From contig NC_072467.1 in the NCBI RefSeq assembly GCF_027596085.1, positions 27,129,734 through 27,193,733 on the forward strand: a stretch of DNA of 64,000 nt, in the 5' to 3' direction. Made by a program: the position numbers and the translations under genes. The notes below the pieces were generated by a model, which worked only from the letters and a program-made list of their open reading frames with translations, searched no databases and was not told where the DNA came from. Positions 51,271-62,730 of the stretch are shown piece by piece. The DNA is from Anoplopoma fimbria. Lineage: Eukaryota; Chordata; Actinopteri; Perciformes; Anoplopomatidae. The number at the start of each line of letters is the position of its first letter. Position 1 is the first letter of the stretch.

Positions 51271-52031
51271 ATAACCAGTGCATTAAAAACAATTAAAATC
51301 TTAGTTTTTAATGATCTGGCTCAGTTTCGGGTGAGAACAGTAGCAGAGGTCAACCTATTTTTCTTTGTATTTTTTAAGGACTATTAAACAGGTCTTTTAT
51401 TTATTTATTATTTAAAGAGCTGTCGTCAGTCCCACGGACCCCTTAATGACTGGCTTTCATTATTTATTTATATATATATATATATTTTTTTTTCAGCTTT
51501 TTTTCTGTTCAATCTGATTTAATTTCCCCTTAAATAATTTCATAAATGTCCCTCGTGACTTTAGAACATCATACCGTAGATGTTCTTACTTTCTGTCAGA
51601 AATCCTGCGCTCCTTTTTTACACCTGACAGCATCACAATCATCAAAAATACAAATCAGGTCTTTTCAACATATTCTTCTCTTTGTGATGTTCATTTCCAT
51701 AAAAATCTCTCAAACTCGTGACTTTTACTTTTACTTAATCTTCAAACAAAGTCCTGCTTGATGATACTTTTTAAATATATCTATATCTATATATATATTA
51801 TTATTTTTTAATTTAGTGGTATCAGTGTGAAGGAACAGAACATCTGCCTGTAGGTTTTTTTTGTCCAATAAATGGCTGACCTGCACGACCGCCTGCTTTT
51901 GTTTATTTAGTCCTGTTCACTTGTCAATTAGCGACGTGGAAATTAGACGAGAGGAGGCAGCCATCTGTTGACTGATGTCTTACTGCTTCCATCTTCCTAT
52001 TCTTCTTCTTATCATTATTTTTTCAACCCCC

Positions 52032-52033
<2 letters not shown>

Positions 52034-52081
<48 letters not shown>

Positions 52082-52100
52082 AACACACAAACACACACAC
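52034..52100. repeat. (CA)n microsatellite near the e12 acceptor
   Basis: A CA tract with AAACAC interruptions, preceded by a C8 run and ending 60 nt before e12. Confidence 0.97.
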
Positions 52101-52159
52101 TGTTGTCCTTGATTTTGTTTCTAAATGTGATGACCGCCCATGTTTTTTTACATCTGCAG

Positions 52160-52223
52160 ATACTGCTTTCCCTTTGGACGACCAGATGGGGCCCTGAAGG
52201 CAACGCTCTCCCTGCAGGAACGG
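52160..52223 (+). CDS. cadps2: cadps2 exon e12: short MUN/CAPS exon
   Basis: 64 nt, phase 2 in and phase 0 out; the smallest exon in the window. It reads [20 protein letters not shown], then R. It matches the invariant [21 protein letters not shown] segment of CAPS proteins with conservative changes. The acceptor is catctgcag, with a (CA)n tract ending about 60 nt upstream and a C8 run before it, so the polypyrimidine region is unusual. The donor is CGG|gtacgg. The next exon follows only 528 nt later. Confidence 0.94.
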
Positions 52224-52751
52224 GTACGGGGACACATTTTAAATATATTTTTTAATTTCAAATACGTTGGTGCAAACTTCCTGTAAGCAGAGTCGATAAT
52301 TATCAAATTAATTAGAAGTGATGCTGAAAGGAAACATCTGACGACAGTTATTATAAGTACATAGCTCTAAATAGTAAGTAACTAATGTATTTATGTTATG
52401 AATAAAAACGTTGCAAAAGAAATGGTGGTCCCATTTATTGGTAAAACAAGAAAAGTCTGCCCAGGTATAAATATCTCCTTTATTAATGGAGCACTTCAAA
52501 GATTTTCAAACATATCTATCAAACGGTTTCTTCAAAGCTAAGAACAAACATCCTGCCTAAACTTATTGTATAAATTTCAGCTATATAAAAATAATTTCAT
52601 AATAAGGTGTTCTAGTGTAACGTTAGCACAACACCAACAGGACAACAAAATGCAACAAGCTTAATGTAAACACTTCAGGTACAGTTGCTAACGACATTAG
52701 CCTAGCTCGCTAACGTTAGTGAACTCAGGTGCGTGGTTGGTGTTGTTCCAG
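52224..52751 (+). other. cadps2: intron e12-e13
   Basis: 528 nt of AT-rich intronic sequence; nothing recognisable apart from the splice signals gtacgg and gttccag. Confidence 0.9.
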
Positions 52752-52875
52752 GTTCTGATGAAGGACATCACCACGCCTGTTCCTCCAGAGGAGATGAAGA
52801 AACTGGTGCAGAAGTGTTTGGAGAAAGCGGCTCAAATCAACTACAGTCAGCTGATGGAGTACGCTCAGATCAAAG
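52752..52875 (+). CDS. cadps2: cadps2 exon e13: MUN/CAPS domain
   Basis: 124 nt, phase 0 in and phase 1 out. It reads [20 protein letters not shown], then [20 protein letters not shown], then K. It corresponds to VLMKDI.TP.P.EE.K...KCLE.AA..NY..L.EYAKI in the family; KCLEKAA favours CADPS2 (CADPS1 KCLEQAA). The acceptor is gttccag and the donor AAAG|gtgaga is strong. In CADPS1 the region just after this exon carries a long alternatively spliced insert; here e13 joins directly to e14 with a short linker. Confidence 0.94.
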
Positions 52876-53480
52876 GTGAGAGTTCCTAGAGTTCTAACCG
52901 TCAGCTCAGTTGTCTTGGTACAGTGTCCACATCAGTGTTTCAGTAGATATGTTTCCATATCTGGGTCTGTCCACGGTGGACTGGTCTCTAGTGGATCTGG
53001 GTCTGTCTACAGTGGACTGGTCTCTGCTGGAGTCAGGTCTGAAGGAGTTTCTGGTGAACCTTCATGATTTCATCTGGTTTCTCCAGAATCCGACCCGGTG
53101 GCTCCGATGACGAGCTTTAAGAATAACTTTATAGAAACAGACGATCTTCTCTCTGATGGTCTGTTTACTGATGGAGGTCTATAGAGGACCAGGACTACTC
53201 TGAGACTGGTTCAGAACCAGATAAAAGCACTTCACAGCAACTTTAAAGACCAAACTAAAGGGGTCCACATCGTGTCATGAGGTTGCTAGAAGCAAATCAT
53301 GGGTTCATTCAAATCTAGAGGGTTTATCCTCTGAGGAGCAGGATATCAGCAGCATTCACCCGTTTATGATATGTTGTAATCAATCAGCAAACCTTCAGCT
53401 GAGGTTTATGGGAAATGTGTATCATAATCTCTTGTTCTTTATTTCTGCCCTGGTGTTTCCTGCTGCGTTCGGACCTCCAG
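52876..53480 (+). other. cadps2: intron e13-e14
   Basis: 605 nt. 52960-53040 carries two imperfect copies of a GGTCTGTC(C/T)AC(G/A)GTGGACTGG unit. No exon with the CADPS1-type insert sequence is seen. Confidence 0.9.
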
Positions 53481-53581
53481 CGGATCCTCAGGCCGCTCCG
53501 GAGAAAAGACTGGAGGACATGCTGCGACTGGGAGAGCTCTGCATCGAAGTCCTGCAGCAGAACGAGGAACATCACTCCGAG
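53481..53581 (+). CDS. cadps2: cadps2 exon e14: MUN/CAPS domain
   Basis: 101 nt, phase 1 in and phase 0 out. It reads (A)DPQAAPEKRLEDMLRLGE, then LCIEVLQQNEEHHSE. RLEDMLRLGELCIEVLQQNEEHH is the conserved CAPS helix pair. LCIEVLQQ matches CADPS2 (CADPS1 LVIEVLQQ). The variable DPQAAPEK replaces the ETMNQASPA type linker of mammalian CADPS2. The acceptor ggacctccag has only a moderate pyrimidine tract; the donor is GAG|gtatct. The preceding intron is only 605 nt. Confidence 0.94.
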
Positions 53582-55429
53582 GTATCTCATTTATTTCTAT
53601 CCACACAGTTTGTTTTGGACGAGAGAATATCTGAAAAACTTTGTGTTTTTTACTCTCTAGTTTTAGAGAAATAATTAAATATGTGGCAAAGCTGCAATCG
53701 CCTTTTTCCCCACATTTACACCAAAGTGTTTCATTGGTTGTTTCATTCACTACTCCCTTCTCTCTATGTAGGGAGTTTATAAGGAGGACGATATAGTGAG
53801 CTCATCTGCTAAATACAAACACACATAGGTCACTGCTCGGGTCGTTTTCTCTGCGTCGTTAATTACCTCACTGCTGTTGCAGAAATTCAAACATGACAGA
53901 TCGACGGTGGCTGGTGGACCATCAATAACAAATACAACATTTTGTAAGATATTTTCTTGAGTTGCCTCTTATCTAAATTTAACTTCACCTGGCAAAAAGT
54001 GGTGCAGCGTATAAATCCAGGGCTTTTATTGTGAAAGGTAAGGACAACAGAAAAGCAGTATGCTTTATTTCCAAAATTAGCTGATATAAAGCACTTTTAA
54101 TATATATGTTTTCACACTGTTCTCTCTCGTATCGTCCACCTCTTTCATTTTCCTTCAGAGCAATGCATGATGGTATATATTGCTTGGTTAGAGACCATCA
54201 GTTATACACTTTGAGTCCATTATGTAGGGTATAAATACTCAGAGTACATTCAGACAGCACTACAAAAAGGCAAACTCCCTTAAAAGTCCACTACGTAGAG
54301 AGAGGTGAGTGATTTCTCACTCAGTGTGTTCTTTACCTTTAGTTTAATCTGAATGCTTTAGAAAGGATTTAAGCCATCAGAGTACATAAATAACTGACCA
54401 TATATGAATGATATATTGCTGTGCACTTCTGTACCATCATGTTGCTGTGATTTATAATGATCAACAGCATTTTGTTCAGCAGTTACCTCAAATAAAATGT
54501 GCATATCTGTTTTAAATAACTCTTAAAAGGGGGCAAACCTGCACTTAATCCTTAGTCATCATTCTAGAGGGTAAATATCTGCTGAGTGATCTGGATGGAA
54601 TAACTTTCATATGACAGAATATCAGAGTTGAGCTGATCTGCTAAAGAAAACGTCTCTTTACGGCGTCGTCTTTGTGGTATTCATGACAACAGTTTAACTC
54701 TGAAACTCTTCCTTTTTTCCATTTCACCCTCAGTAGAAACTCTGTTCGTCTTTTTATTTCTTCTTCATGTCTGAGTGACGGCAGCAGAGGCGCCACAGAG
54801 TCACTTGATCATTTCATTAACTCTTTTTGATCACTTTTCGCAGCACTGTCCATTTTCTTCTGTCGGCAGTGAAAACACCGCCCACGTATCGTACGCACGC
54901 CGCCGCCTGTTAAACTGATCAATCATAGGTGTTGAGACGCGGCGGTTTGATCGGCCCTAAGTGGCAGCGTGGCGCTCAGGCATCTGTTTCTGAGCTATTA
55001 ATACAACGCCGCGCTCTGCCGCTGTCATGGCGACCGGTGGATCTGTGCTCCGGGCTTCAGATGTGATGTCGACGACAAGTTAGTTTTGGATTTTTTTCAG
55101 AGCGCCGCCGCAAGCTGTCACAATTAAATTTAGAGACGAATCATAATTGTTTGCTTTCTTGTGTCTTTACTGTCAAGACAATGTTTGAGTATATTAAATA
55201 TATATAATTTAAAAGTTTAACTGCTATGCCATGCCATGAAAGAGTTTGGCTGCAAACTAGTTGTGATGTCATAAAATCCTGCAGGTAAGTTCAGAGAAAC
55301 TTTCCTCCTTCAGCTGATGAATGTTTAAACGAGCTCTGAACACGCTTCATTCTTTTAGAGCTGGAGCCGAAGAATTGACTAATCAGTTTATTGTTTGTTG
55401 AGGGGAATTCAATTCACCATTTTTGGTAA

Positions 55430-55560
55430 TTTATTTATTTATTTTTTGGTTTATTTGGTTTATTTGGTAGGGACAGTGCACATTAATAAAACATTGCTGT
55501 ATCCCCTAGACAGTAGTCCCTAGACAGATGTTTCAAAGTCACTCTAAAAACAGAATATAA
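55430..55560 (+). mobile_element. Retroelement 3' terminal-like motif
   Basis: TTTATTTGGTAGGGACAGTG then CACATTAATAAAACATTGCT and CCCTAGACAGTAGTCCCTAGACA. The GGTAGGGACAGTGCACATTA wording is common at teleost retroelement ends as I recall; short and of uncertain class. Confidence 0.45.
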
Positions 55561-55630
55561 TATTAAAATTACAAAATTATGTTAAATAGAACATGGACTA
55601 AAAACAAGATTATGTTGCATTGTTAGACAC

Positions 55631-55665
<35 letters not shown>

Positions 55666-56044
55666 AGCAGAATACATAAAAACGCATGCAGAGTGTGTAA
55701 AATAGTGTAATTTCAGTCTGACACAGCTAAACAACAATAAAAGACAATCGGATATTCATTTGTGTTTTAACACCACTCGAGATTACAAACATGCATAAAA
55801 CACACCAACCCACCTTTTGGACAATGCCTCCTTATTCTATAACAAATAAGTAAACAGAATAACAGAATTCTCAAAAATATTACATTACAGTCATTAATAT
55901 GTCAGGAGAAGAGTCTTTGAATATTCACTGCAGCTGAACCATCACAGTGAAGACAACTTTCGAGATGTCGAGATGGACTTTAATCAGAAACTAGACTAAC
56001 TGGACTCCAGACTGAAGACGATCACCCTGATTTTGTTGCTAAAA

Positions 56045-56130
56045 CAGTGTGGAGGTTCAAGGATTCAAGCATTTATTGTCATTATGCAACACAAGGATGC
56101 ACAACGACATTCAGCTGTAGACCATTTGTA
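56045..56130 (-). mobile_element. Retroelement tail-like motif
   Basis: TTCAAGGATTCAAGCATTTA then TTGTCATTATGCAACACAAG resembles the (reversed) TGACAATAAA-type tail seen at the ends of many fish LINEs. Confidence 0.4.
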
Positions 56131-57182
56131 ACACGTCAAACACACAGTAGTACATTCCTCTAGTGCATTTTTTGAATTTTGCATCATAAGGAATGTAAAC
56201 AACAGCAACAAAAATAATTCTCAGGACAGATAATATGGCCGACATCTTCACAGTCCAAATTCAACATGAGGAAAAACATCGTCCATCAAATTTTGACTGT
56301 GTTTGAGTACCGAGCATCTTGATGTAAACACAGAGTCCACCGGAGTCCTGCTCTCTGTCCTGCAGTCCGCCGTTAAAGAGCAGCTTGATCCTGTATGAAC
56401 GATGGATCCAGGTCTCTGTGAGGATGTGGCCGTAGGTTTGATAGCGGACGACTCTCGCCGCCGTTTCTAGCAACGACTTTGTATTTAGGAATCCTCAGAC
56501 GGTCGGTAGGCAGAGATCTCTGACTGTCTGATATCACAAAACCAGTTCAAGAGGTCTGAAAACTCACTCAGCGGTCCACAACAACAAACAATCACAGCAG
56601 AAACCTTGAAAATCACATTCCAGTTGTTATCATTTATCTGACGCTCCTTTCTCTTTTTTTGTATCCCACCGTGAGAAGGGAAGAGAGGTGAGTTTATTCG
56701 TATGAATGTTTCATCCATCGCTCACGTTTGTGTTTTTGTTGTGTTGCAGCCGGTTTGTCGGATCCTTGTTGTTGTTTGTGAGTTAACGTGTTTCATGGCC
56801 GCATGATTGTTAAAACATCTCCTCTGTTACTCAAAAAAACCAAAATGTGTTCTTTTAAAAAGTTGTTTTTCTTTAAAGTGATGGTTGAAGGATTTATTGT
56901 GATAATAACATCACAACTGATTTATTTCAGCTTTTATTGTGAAAAAACACTTACGTAGGATACGAGGAATACTTTTTTGTAGAATATCATACAAACCGCT
57001 GTATGAGGATATGAGGCACATTTTGATGAGCAAATAATGAAATATAGTGTAAGAATTGTGTGTTTTTGCAGTGAAAGTTTTATACTTGGGAGCAGTTTGC
57101 ATCACGTTTAAGAAAGGAGATGCACTGATGACTTCTGGTGACTAGTAGTTCTCTTGAATACCTATGTTGAATACACTTCCTG

Positions 57183-57240
57183 TAAGTCGCTTTGGATAAA
57201 AGCGTCTGCTGAATGACTGTAATGTAATGTAATGTAATGA
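57183..57240 (+). mobile_element. LINE/SINE 3' tail with (TAATG)n
   Basis: GTAAGTCGCTTTGGATAAAA then GCGTCTGCTGAATGACTG and TAATG units. This is the well-known teleost 3' tail shared by certain L2-like LINEs and their SINEs. Confidence 0.7.
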
Positions 57241-57504
57241 AGGAACGTGATGTTCTGACTGCTTGAGAACCAACATAGATCCAATCTAGAACATTTTTAT
57301 GAAACATCGAGCGTAAAGTTTGTTTGTCGACAAAGAAACAGAATATACAAGTCAAATGGCAGAAATAAGGTAAAGATGAAAGAAAGGCTTTTCATGAAAC
57401 TGACCGACAGGGAAATGGCTTTCTGCTTAAATGCCAACATGAATACTTTAAGATGAGCTCTAACCCGAGGGAAGAAAGTTCTTCATGTTTGAGTTGCAGT
57501 TAAA

Positions 57505-57605
57505 ACCATAGACCGTACATAAGAGGTGGACGTAGTCATGGTGACGTCACCTCAAGTTCTGCGATAACGCCGTCGCCATCTTGGATTACGGCTGTCGCCA
57601 TGCTT
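57505..57605 (+). mobile_element. Repeat R1, left-arm fragment
   Basis: CCATAGACCGTACATAAGAG then GTGGACGTAGTCATGGTGAC and CGTCGCCATCTTGGATTACG; it stops where the pyrimidine tract begins. Confidence 0.8.
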
Positions 57606-58980
57606 ATCTTTCTTTGTTCTTTATTCTTTCTTCTCTTTATCTCTTCTGTTTATTTGTATTTGTTTGTTCTGTCTGTCTGTCGATCCTCTTCCTCTTTCCT
57701 TCCTACTTCCTGTCAAACTTTCTTTACTTTTTGCAAAAAATTTCATTTCCTTTCTCTCGTTTTCCCGCTTTATTCTGACCTTCCCTCAGTCTTTAATGTT
57801 TCTTTATTCCTTCTCTTCTTTCTTTCTTTGTTCCGATCTTTCTTACCTTCTTCTCAATCTCTGTTCCTCCCTTTTTCCTTTTATTTACATGTTCTCTTCT
57901 TCTCTTCTTTGTCATAATTCTTGCCTTTTTCCCTGTTTTACCTTCTTAGCTTTTTTCCTCTCTTCTTTTGTTCTTCTTTCTTTCGTCGACTTTCAATCGT
58001 CACTTTTTTGTTTTTCATTACTTTTCATATTTCCTGCCCTCTTCCTTCCCTTTTCCATTATTCCCTTTTATTATCCCAGCTTCCTTCTTCTTCCCTCTTC
58101 CTCCATTTACTCTTTCCTAACTTCTTCCTGCTTATCTTCCTCTCCCCTACTTGATTGTAATAATGCTTAAAACATTTTAAATACCCCCTTTATTTCTTCC
58201 CCTTTTCCTCTTTACATATTATTCCCATTAGTCTTTCTTCTTCCTTTTCTAACTTCCCTTTTGCTTCACCTGTTGTTTCCTTTACTCTGAACTCCTTCCA
58301 GTCATTCTTCTTTCTGGCTTTCTTCTTCAACATGTCACTTCTTCCTTTTTATTTTCCTTTCCTTCCTTCTTCTGTCTCTTCTTCCCTACTCTCTTCCAAT
58401 CCTTCCTTCTTCACTTTTGTTTCTCGTTCTTTCCCTTCTTTCATATTCTCTCCCTTCTTTTCTCCATTTCTTACTCTTTTGTCTCTTCACTTATCTTTCT
58501 CTTCTTCACATCAATCTTTCCTCTGTTCCTTTTTATTTCTTCCAGTCCTCCTTTGTATCATTTTTTACTCTACTTCCTATTTATTCCTATTTAGATACTG
58601 ATGGCGCCGCCTCTTACAGCAGCTCCTGCTCACCTGTGAGCTTTTTCCTTTAAATTGTTTTTTTTGTTACTTTCTGTTACTTTCTTTTACTGTTTCTTAT
58701 TGCTTATTTATTTATATATATAAAAAAATATATATATTTAAATATATTTTTTTTATTTCATTTCTTATTTTTATCTTGTCTTTCTTTTACTATGTCTCTT
58801 GTGTGCACTTTACTCTCTGCTGCTGTAAGCCTGCAAATGTCCCCGCTGCGGGACTAATAAAGGATTATCTTATCTTATCTTATCTTATCTTATCTTATCT
58901 TAATTGCCTCTTCTGACCTTTTTCTGTTTTACTTCTTCTTTTCTTCATGCCTTTATTCCATTCATCTCTTTCTCTAATCA
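57600..58980 (+). repeat. 1.4-kb pyrimidine-rich tract with embedded LINE tail
   Basis: The + strand is dominated by irregular TTCC/TTCTTT/CTTCC words for about 1.4 kb, apart from 58585-58905. Open frames here are Phe/Ser/Leu-rich by composition only. Confidence 0.9.
58585..58905 (+). mobile_element. LINE 3' end with (TTATC)n tail
   Basis: It contains CTGCTGCTGTAAGCCTGCAA, then TGCGGGACTAATAAAGGATT and about seven TTATC/CTTAT units. The same sequence occurs reversed at 16870-16970. A 3' terminal segment with a pentanucleotide tail is typical of a 5'-truncated teleost LINE; the clade is not decidable from this length. Confidence 0.7.
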
Positions 58981-59544
58981 TCCTTTATTCCATCTCTTTT
59001 CTTTGACTCCTCGGCTCCTTTCTTGTCTTTCTTGATGTACGATCTTTACAATCAGCTATTATTGAAATTGATGCCTCCAGAAGAAAAAGAGTTGCGGGTG
59101 TCGAGGAATCGTCGGGCTGGTTTTATGTTGTTTGTTTCCAGTAAAAGGAAACTGAAAAGGCGCGTTTGAAAGGCCCGATGAGTCGTCCTGCGAGGCCACG
59201 AGTACGATCCGCCGCCGTGTCACTTCCCTTTTCTCCCGTCTCACATCTACAAATACCGACCTCCGTGCACCAGCGTGCGATTCAAGGCCGGTTGCACTTT
59301 TCTCTTAGATGTCCTTTAGTCGTCAATAGCAGCGGTCACCTGAGCAGGCTGACCTCTGACCCCTGGAGAACCACACAGAAGGAATGCACATCTCCTCTGG
59401 ATGCTTTTTTTTCTTCTCCTTTTCAATTTAAAAGCAGCAACTAAAGATTTCTCCCGTCCGCCTCCATTTATTCAGATTCCTGCAGCTTTTAACGGGTCAG
59501 CTTTCTTATTCAGATCAGGAAGTTTTGGACCTTTACCAGACATT

Positions 59545-59930
59545 AGACACACAGTGCCTATAAAAATGGATTCACACAAGTTTTCATGTTTAACTGTTTC
59601 ACAACATAAATAAAAGTAGATCTAGTGAAGTAGAAGTAAAAGTAGATCTAATGTTTTTATGCTGATTTACAGAAAAAGACACTTTAATGTCAAAGTGATT
59701 TGAATTAATTTCATATCAAAAATACCAAATGCATGTATTGACCCTTGTAGGAAACACTTGCAGAGCCATTTAATTGGTTAAATGGTTGTATAAATATGTG
59801 TAAACCTGGAAAGTCCAGCTTTTGGTGGTAAAATCACTCTGAAGACGAGGGAGCACAACAGAAAGGTGATTAAAAAGCTTCAGGAGATGGAAGGTGCTCA
59901 ATACAGAATTCAGATCGTTTCTTTTGCCTC
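59545..59930 (+). mobile_element. Decayed Tc1/mariner-like non-autonomous element
   Basis: CACAGTGCCTATAAAAATGG then TTCACACAAGTTTTCATGTT and TTTCACAACAT begin the stretch. Later TATAAATATGTGTAAACCTG then GAAAGTCCAGC and GAAGACGAGGGAGCACAACA resemble the interior of a very common teleost Tc1-type element. No transposase frame survives. Confidence 0.4.
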
Positions 59931-60183
59931 AAGGCGAAAAGTAATAATAATAGGCTATAAATAAGTAGTGATTACAGTAACAACCACTTGATTATGGTTA
60001 GGGAACAAAGTGGTCGTGATCAGCATGAAGCATGTGGTTGGTTTTCATGTAAACAGAGACGTTCTATGTTAAGACTGAATTTTGAAGAGTTGTGAGTCGT
60101 CGAACGTCTTTGTACCAAAACTAAGACAACTTCACTTTTTTCTCCTCTGCTGTCGTCTCGTCTCACCTCTCCGTGTCTCTCAG

Positions 60184-60340
60184 GCTTTCTCGTGGTGGCC
60201 GGAGGTGATGGCCGAACACGCCGAGACCTTTCTGTCTCTGTACCGGGTCGACATGGACGGCGCTCTGCAGGTCCAGCCCGTTGACTCCTGGGACAGCTTC
60301 CCGCTGTTCCAGCTCCTCAACAACTTCCTGCGAGCGGACT
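60184..60340 (+). CDS. cadps2: cadps2 exon e15: MUN/CAPS domain, last exon in window
   Basis: 157 nt, phase 0 in and phase 1 out. It reads [20 protein letters not shown], then [20 protein letters not shown], then [12 protein letters not shown]. It matches [35 protein letters not shown] of the family; [17 protein letters not shown] favours CADPS2. The acceptor is gtctctcag and the donor GACT|gtgagt is strong. The next exon, expected to continue with a CNGKFHKHLQ type sequence, is not found before 64000. A copy of repeat R3 begins about 60 nt after the donor. Confidence 0.95.
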
Positions 60341-60394
60341 GTGAGTACGACCTTTACTCTCTAGGTGACAAAAGTACACCGTTTATCAGAGCCA

Positions 60395-61005
60395 GATGCA
60401 GATCAAAAAGCATCACGAGATTTTCATCTTTCCGATGTTCCTTGAACACATCATGAGTGACGAACGCTTCAGTCAGAAAAGAGAACCAAAACTAACCTTA
60501 AAACTTTGATATTTCCTCAAAAACATTTTATTCTACATGTCTCATTTAATATCTCGCCCCAAATAAACCGTTTGCTTTAACCAGATTCTGTGAAAAACAT
60601 TACATTCTGAGCTCATCAGCGCAACTAGGAAGCCACGATTGATTCATCTGAGACCAACAGTGACGTGACAAACATTCTGTGAAACTTATACTAATGACCT
60701 TCAGGCTGCTGAACACAGAGCAGAACGGAGAGGAGAGGCTGTAAGGAGAGGTTGTAAAGATGAAAATAGCTTAACATATATAGCAGATGGAGCCTCCATT
60801 TGTTTTCTAACATTGGTAAAACTTGTGGACACTTGGAACAATGTTGGATATATACATTATATTGTTCTCCAATTTTTGTAAAATGAATTATCAAATAAAT
60901 TCAACTTGCGTTTTTTTTTTTTTTATATGATTTATGGCATTATAACTGTGTTATTCTGCACTAAAGACATTTTTGAGTTATATCTTCTTCTAGCCATGAA
61001 TGTGA
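60395..61005 (+). mobile_element. Repeat R3
   Basis: GAGATTTTCATCTTTCCGAT then GTTCCTTGAACACATCATGA, AATAAACCGTTTGCTTTAAC, TGTTGGATATATACATTATA and CATTATAACTGTGTTATTCT. A second copy of the 11340-11945 element, starting about 55 nt after the e15 donor. Confidence 0.85.
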
Positions 61006-62366
61006 TAAAAAGGTTAAAGGAAAATTCTGCATGTCTCATATGGGAAACAGTGACTATGATACTTTGCACTTCTCTGTTCAGACCAAACGGCGCAAACAGA
61101 AGGAAGGAATGAGTGCTTCTCTGTTTGCTTGGATTAAGGTAAACCATTCTGGACTCTAGTGGATGGTTGTCAAGCCTGCTGATGAAGCTATCCAACTAGC
61201 TTTTCTTTAGTCAATCATCAGACGTACAAGAAGATGTTCCCCTTCCTGGGTTTTCAAAACAAAAGCACTGTTGCAGAAATGATCAACATTCAAATAGGAG
61301 TGTTTTCTTTTTGTTATGGCAATGACACAGTATACGACTTTTAAAGTTGTCAGATTGCTGTACTGATCACATTACACAACTATCTGTCTTATAATGGGGT
61401 ATCTTGAAGCGTCGGCGACCGCCGACATTTCACTAAGAAGTATCCTCAACAAGTCTTTTACGTCTTCAAAATTACGATTAGTCAACAAAGCTCACAGAAG
61501 AGGTTTCACGGTAAAAGAAGCAAAACCCCCATGAGACAGGAGTTGTCTTCTTGTCCACCAGAACCTGCTGATCCAAGTTGTTTATGTGCTGATCTACAGA
61601 AAGCTTTAGCGCGTTGTTGCTGCCATTGATGTCAAAACTACTTTCAGAATTTCAGGAATTTGGACTCCAGATGTTTAACCTGCTAGATACGGCTCAGATC
61701 CCGTCTTTGAAAATTCACTCATCCCAGGAGTGAGCGCTGTTTTGACTCTCATCTGGGGCTTTTGTCAGCGGACTTTAAGTCGCGTAAACTTGGATTAAGT
61801 TGACCTGCACAGACTCTACCGGTCTGGAGAGGATCAGGATTTTGTGACACGGTTATCGGCGGGACCCCCGAAGAGAAATAGATGTTCTTCTTCATGTACA
61901 ACGCCATCTCTCTGCTGCTGTTAGAAGCCAGGATGCATTTGCTTAGAACCAGAGTTCAGACAAAGTAACTTTACAAAAGCCACTTCAAACTGATTATTGA
62001 CAATTATTGTAAAAATGCCAATCATTAAAGCTGTGGATCGACTCAGTTCGCTCAGTGTGACATTAAATAAACGAGAGCAGATTGTGATCTTCAGAAAAAT
62101 CCTCGGCCACGCCTTCATCAGTCTGTTTTTACGTTAATCATGTGACCTCTTTCTTCTCCGATGCCTCGTTCTTGCAGCGAACTACTGCTCGTTTCATTTA
62201 CCGAGTAGGAAGTTAAGCTAAACAAGTTCACCGCTGAACGTTTATTGTGATCGGAGTGTCAGAAACAGTTCTGTGTAGAATTTCCCGCTGCCTGTAATCA
62301 CAGCTTCACTCTGCCAGTTTCTGTGGGCTCCGAACCAGCAAGTGTGTGGAGCAGTGAGATCATCCT

Positions 62367-62367
<1 letters not shown>

Positions 62368-62438
<71 letters not shown>

Positions 62439-62443
62439 ACACG
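62368..62443. repeat. (CA)n microsatellite
   Basis: About 75 bp of CA with one CTCA and one CGCA interruption. Confidence 0.97.
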
Positions 62444-62570
62444 CAGAGCTGCTTCAGATTCTTTCCAAATTAAATTCTGTCAGTTTTATCTGTAGGGGAA
62501 ACTCAGAAAGTGAAAGATCCAAACTGAATCCAAGAAATGTCTTTCTAGTTTCACACTGATCGCACAACCG

Positions 62571-62730
62571 ACCATAGACTGTCTATGAGAAGTGGACCAA
62601 GTCATTGTGACGTCACCCATTGGTTTGTGGACTACAGTTTTGAAGCCTTGACGTCGCCATCTTGGTTTCTGGCCAACTCCTTTTTTTGCAACTAGAAGTG
62701 ACACAAGTGGATGGAGCTAAATACGACTGA
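62571..62730 (+). mobile_element. Repeat R1-related left-arm fragment
   Basis: ACCATAGACTGTCTATGAGA then CGTCACCCATTGGTTTGTGG and CGCCATCTTGG, then GCAACTAGAAGTGACACAAG and TGGAGCTAAATACGAC. The tail differs from the core-bearing copies, so this may be a related subfamily. Confidence 0.75.

Larger units (their letters stand above)
48060..52159 (+). other. cadps2: intron e11-e12
   Basis: 4100 nt. A 31-bp tandem (48060-48165) and a 21-bp tandem (48246-48385) follow the donor. A repeat-poor GC-richer block lies at 48700-49060, R2 at 50600-51270, an AT run at about 51470-51490, and a CA tract at 52034-52100 close to the acceptor. Confidence 0.85.
53582..60183 (+). other. cadps2: intron e14-e15
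   Basis: 6602 nt. It contains a repeat-free CpG-richer block (54860-55140), LINE-like 3' motifs (55430-55560, 56045-56130, 57183-57240), an AT run (55632-55661), an R1 arm fragment (57505-57605), a 1.4-kb pyrimidine-rich tract (57600-58980) containing a LINE 3' end with a TTATC tail (58585-58905), and a decayed Tc1/mariner-like stretch (59545-59930). No exon is recognised. Confidence 0.8.

Noticed and set aside
57600..58653. Overlapping Phe/Ser/Leu-rich open frames up to 168 codons
   Set aside because: They arise because the pyrimidine-rich + strand lacks the purines needed for stop codons; no domain, splice context or conservation pattern.
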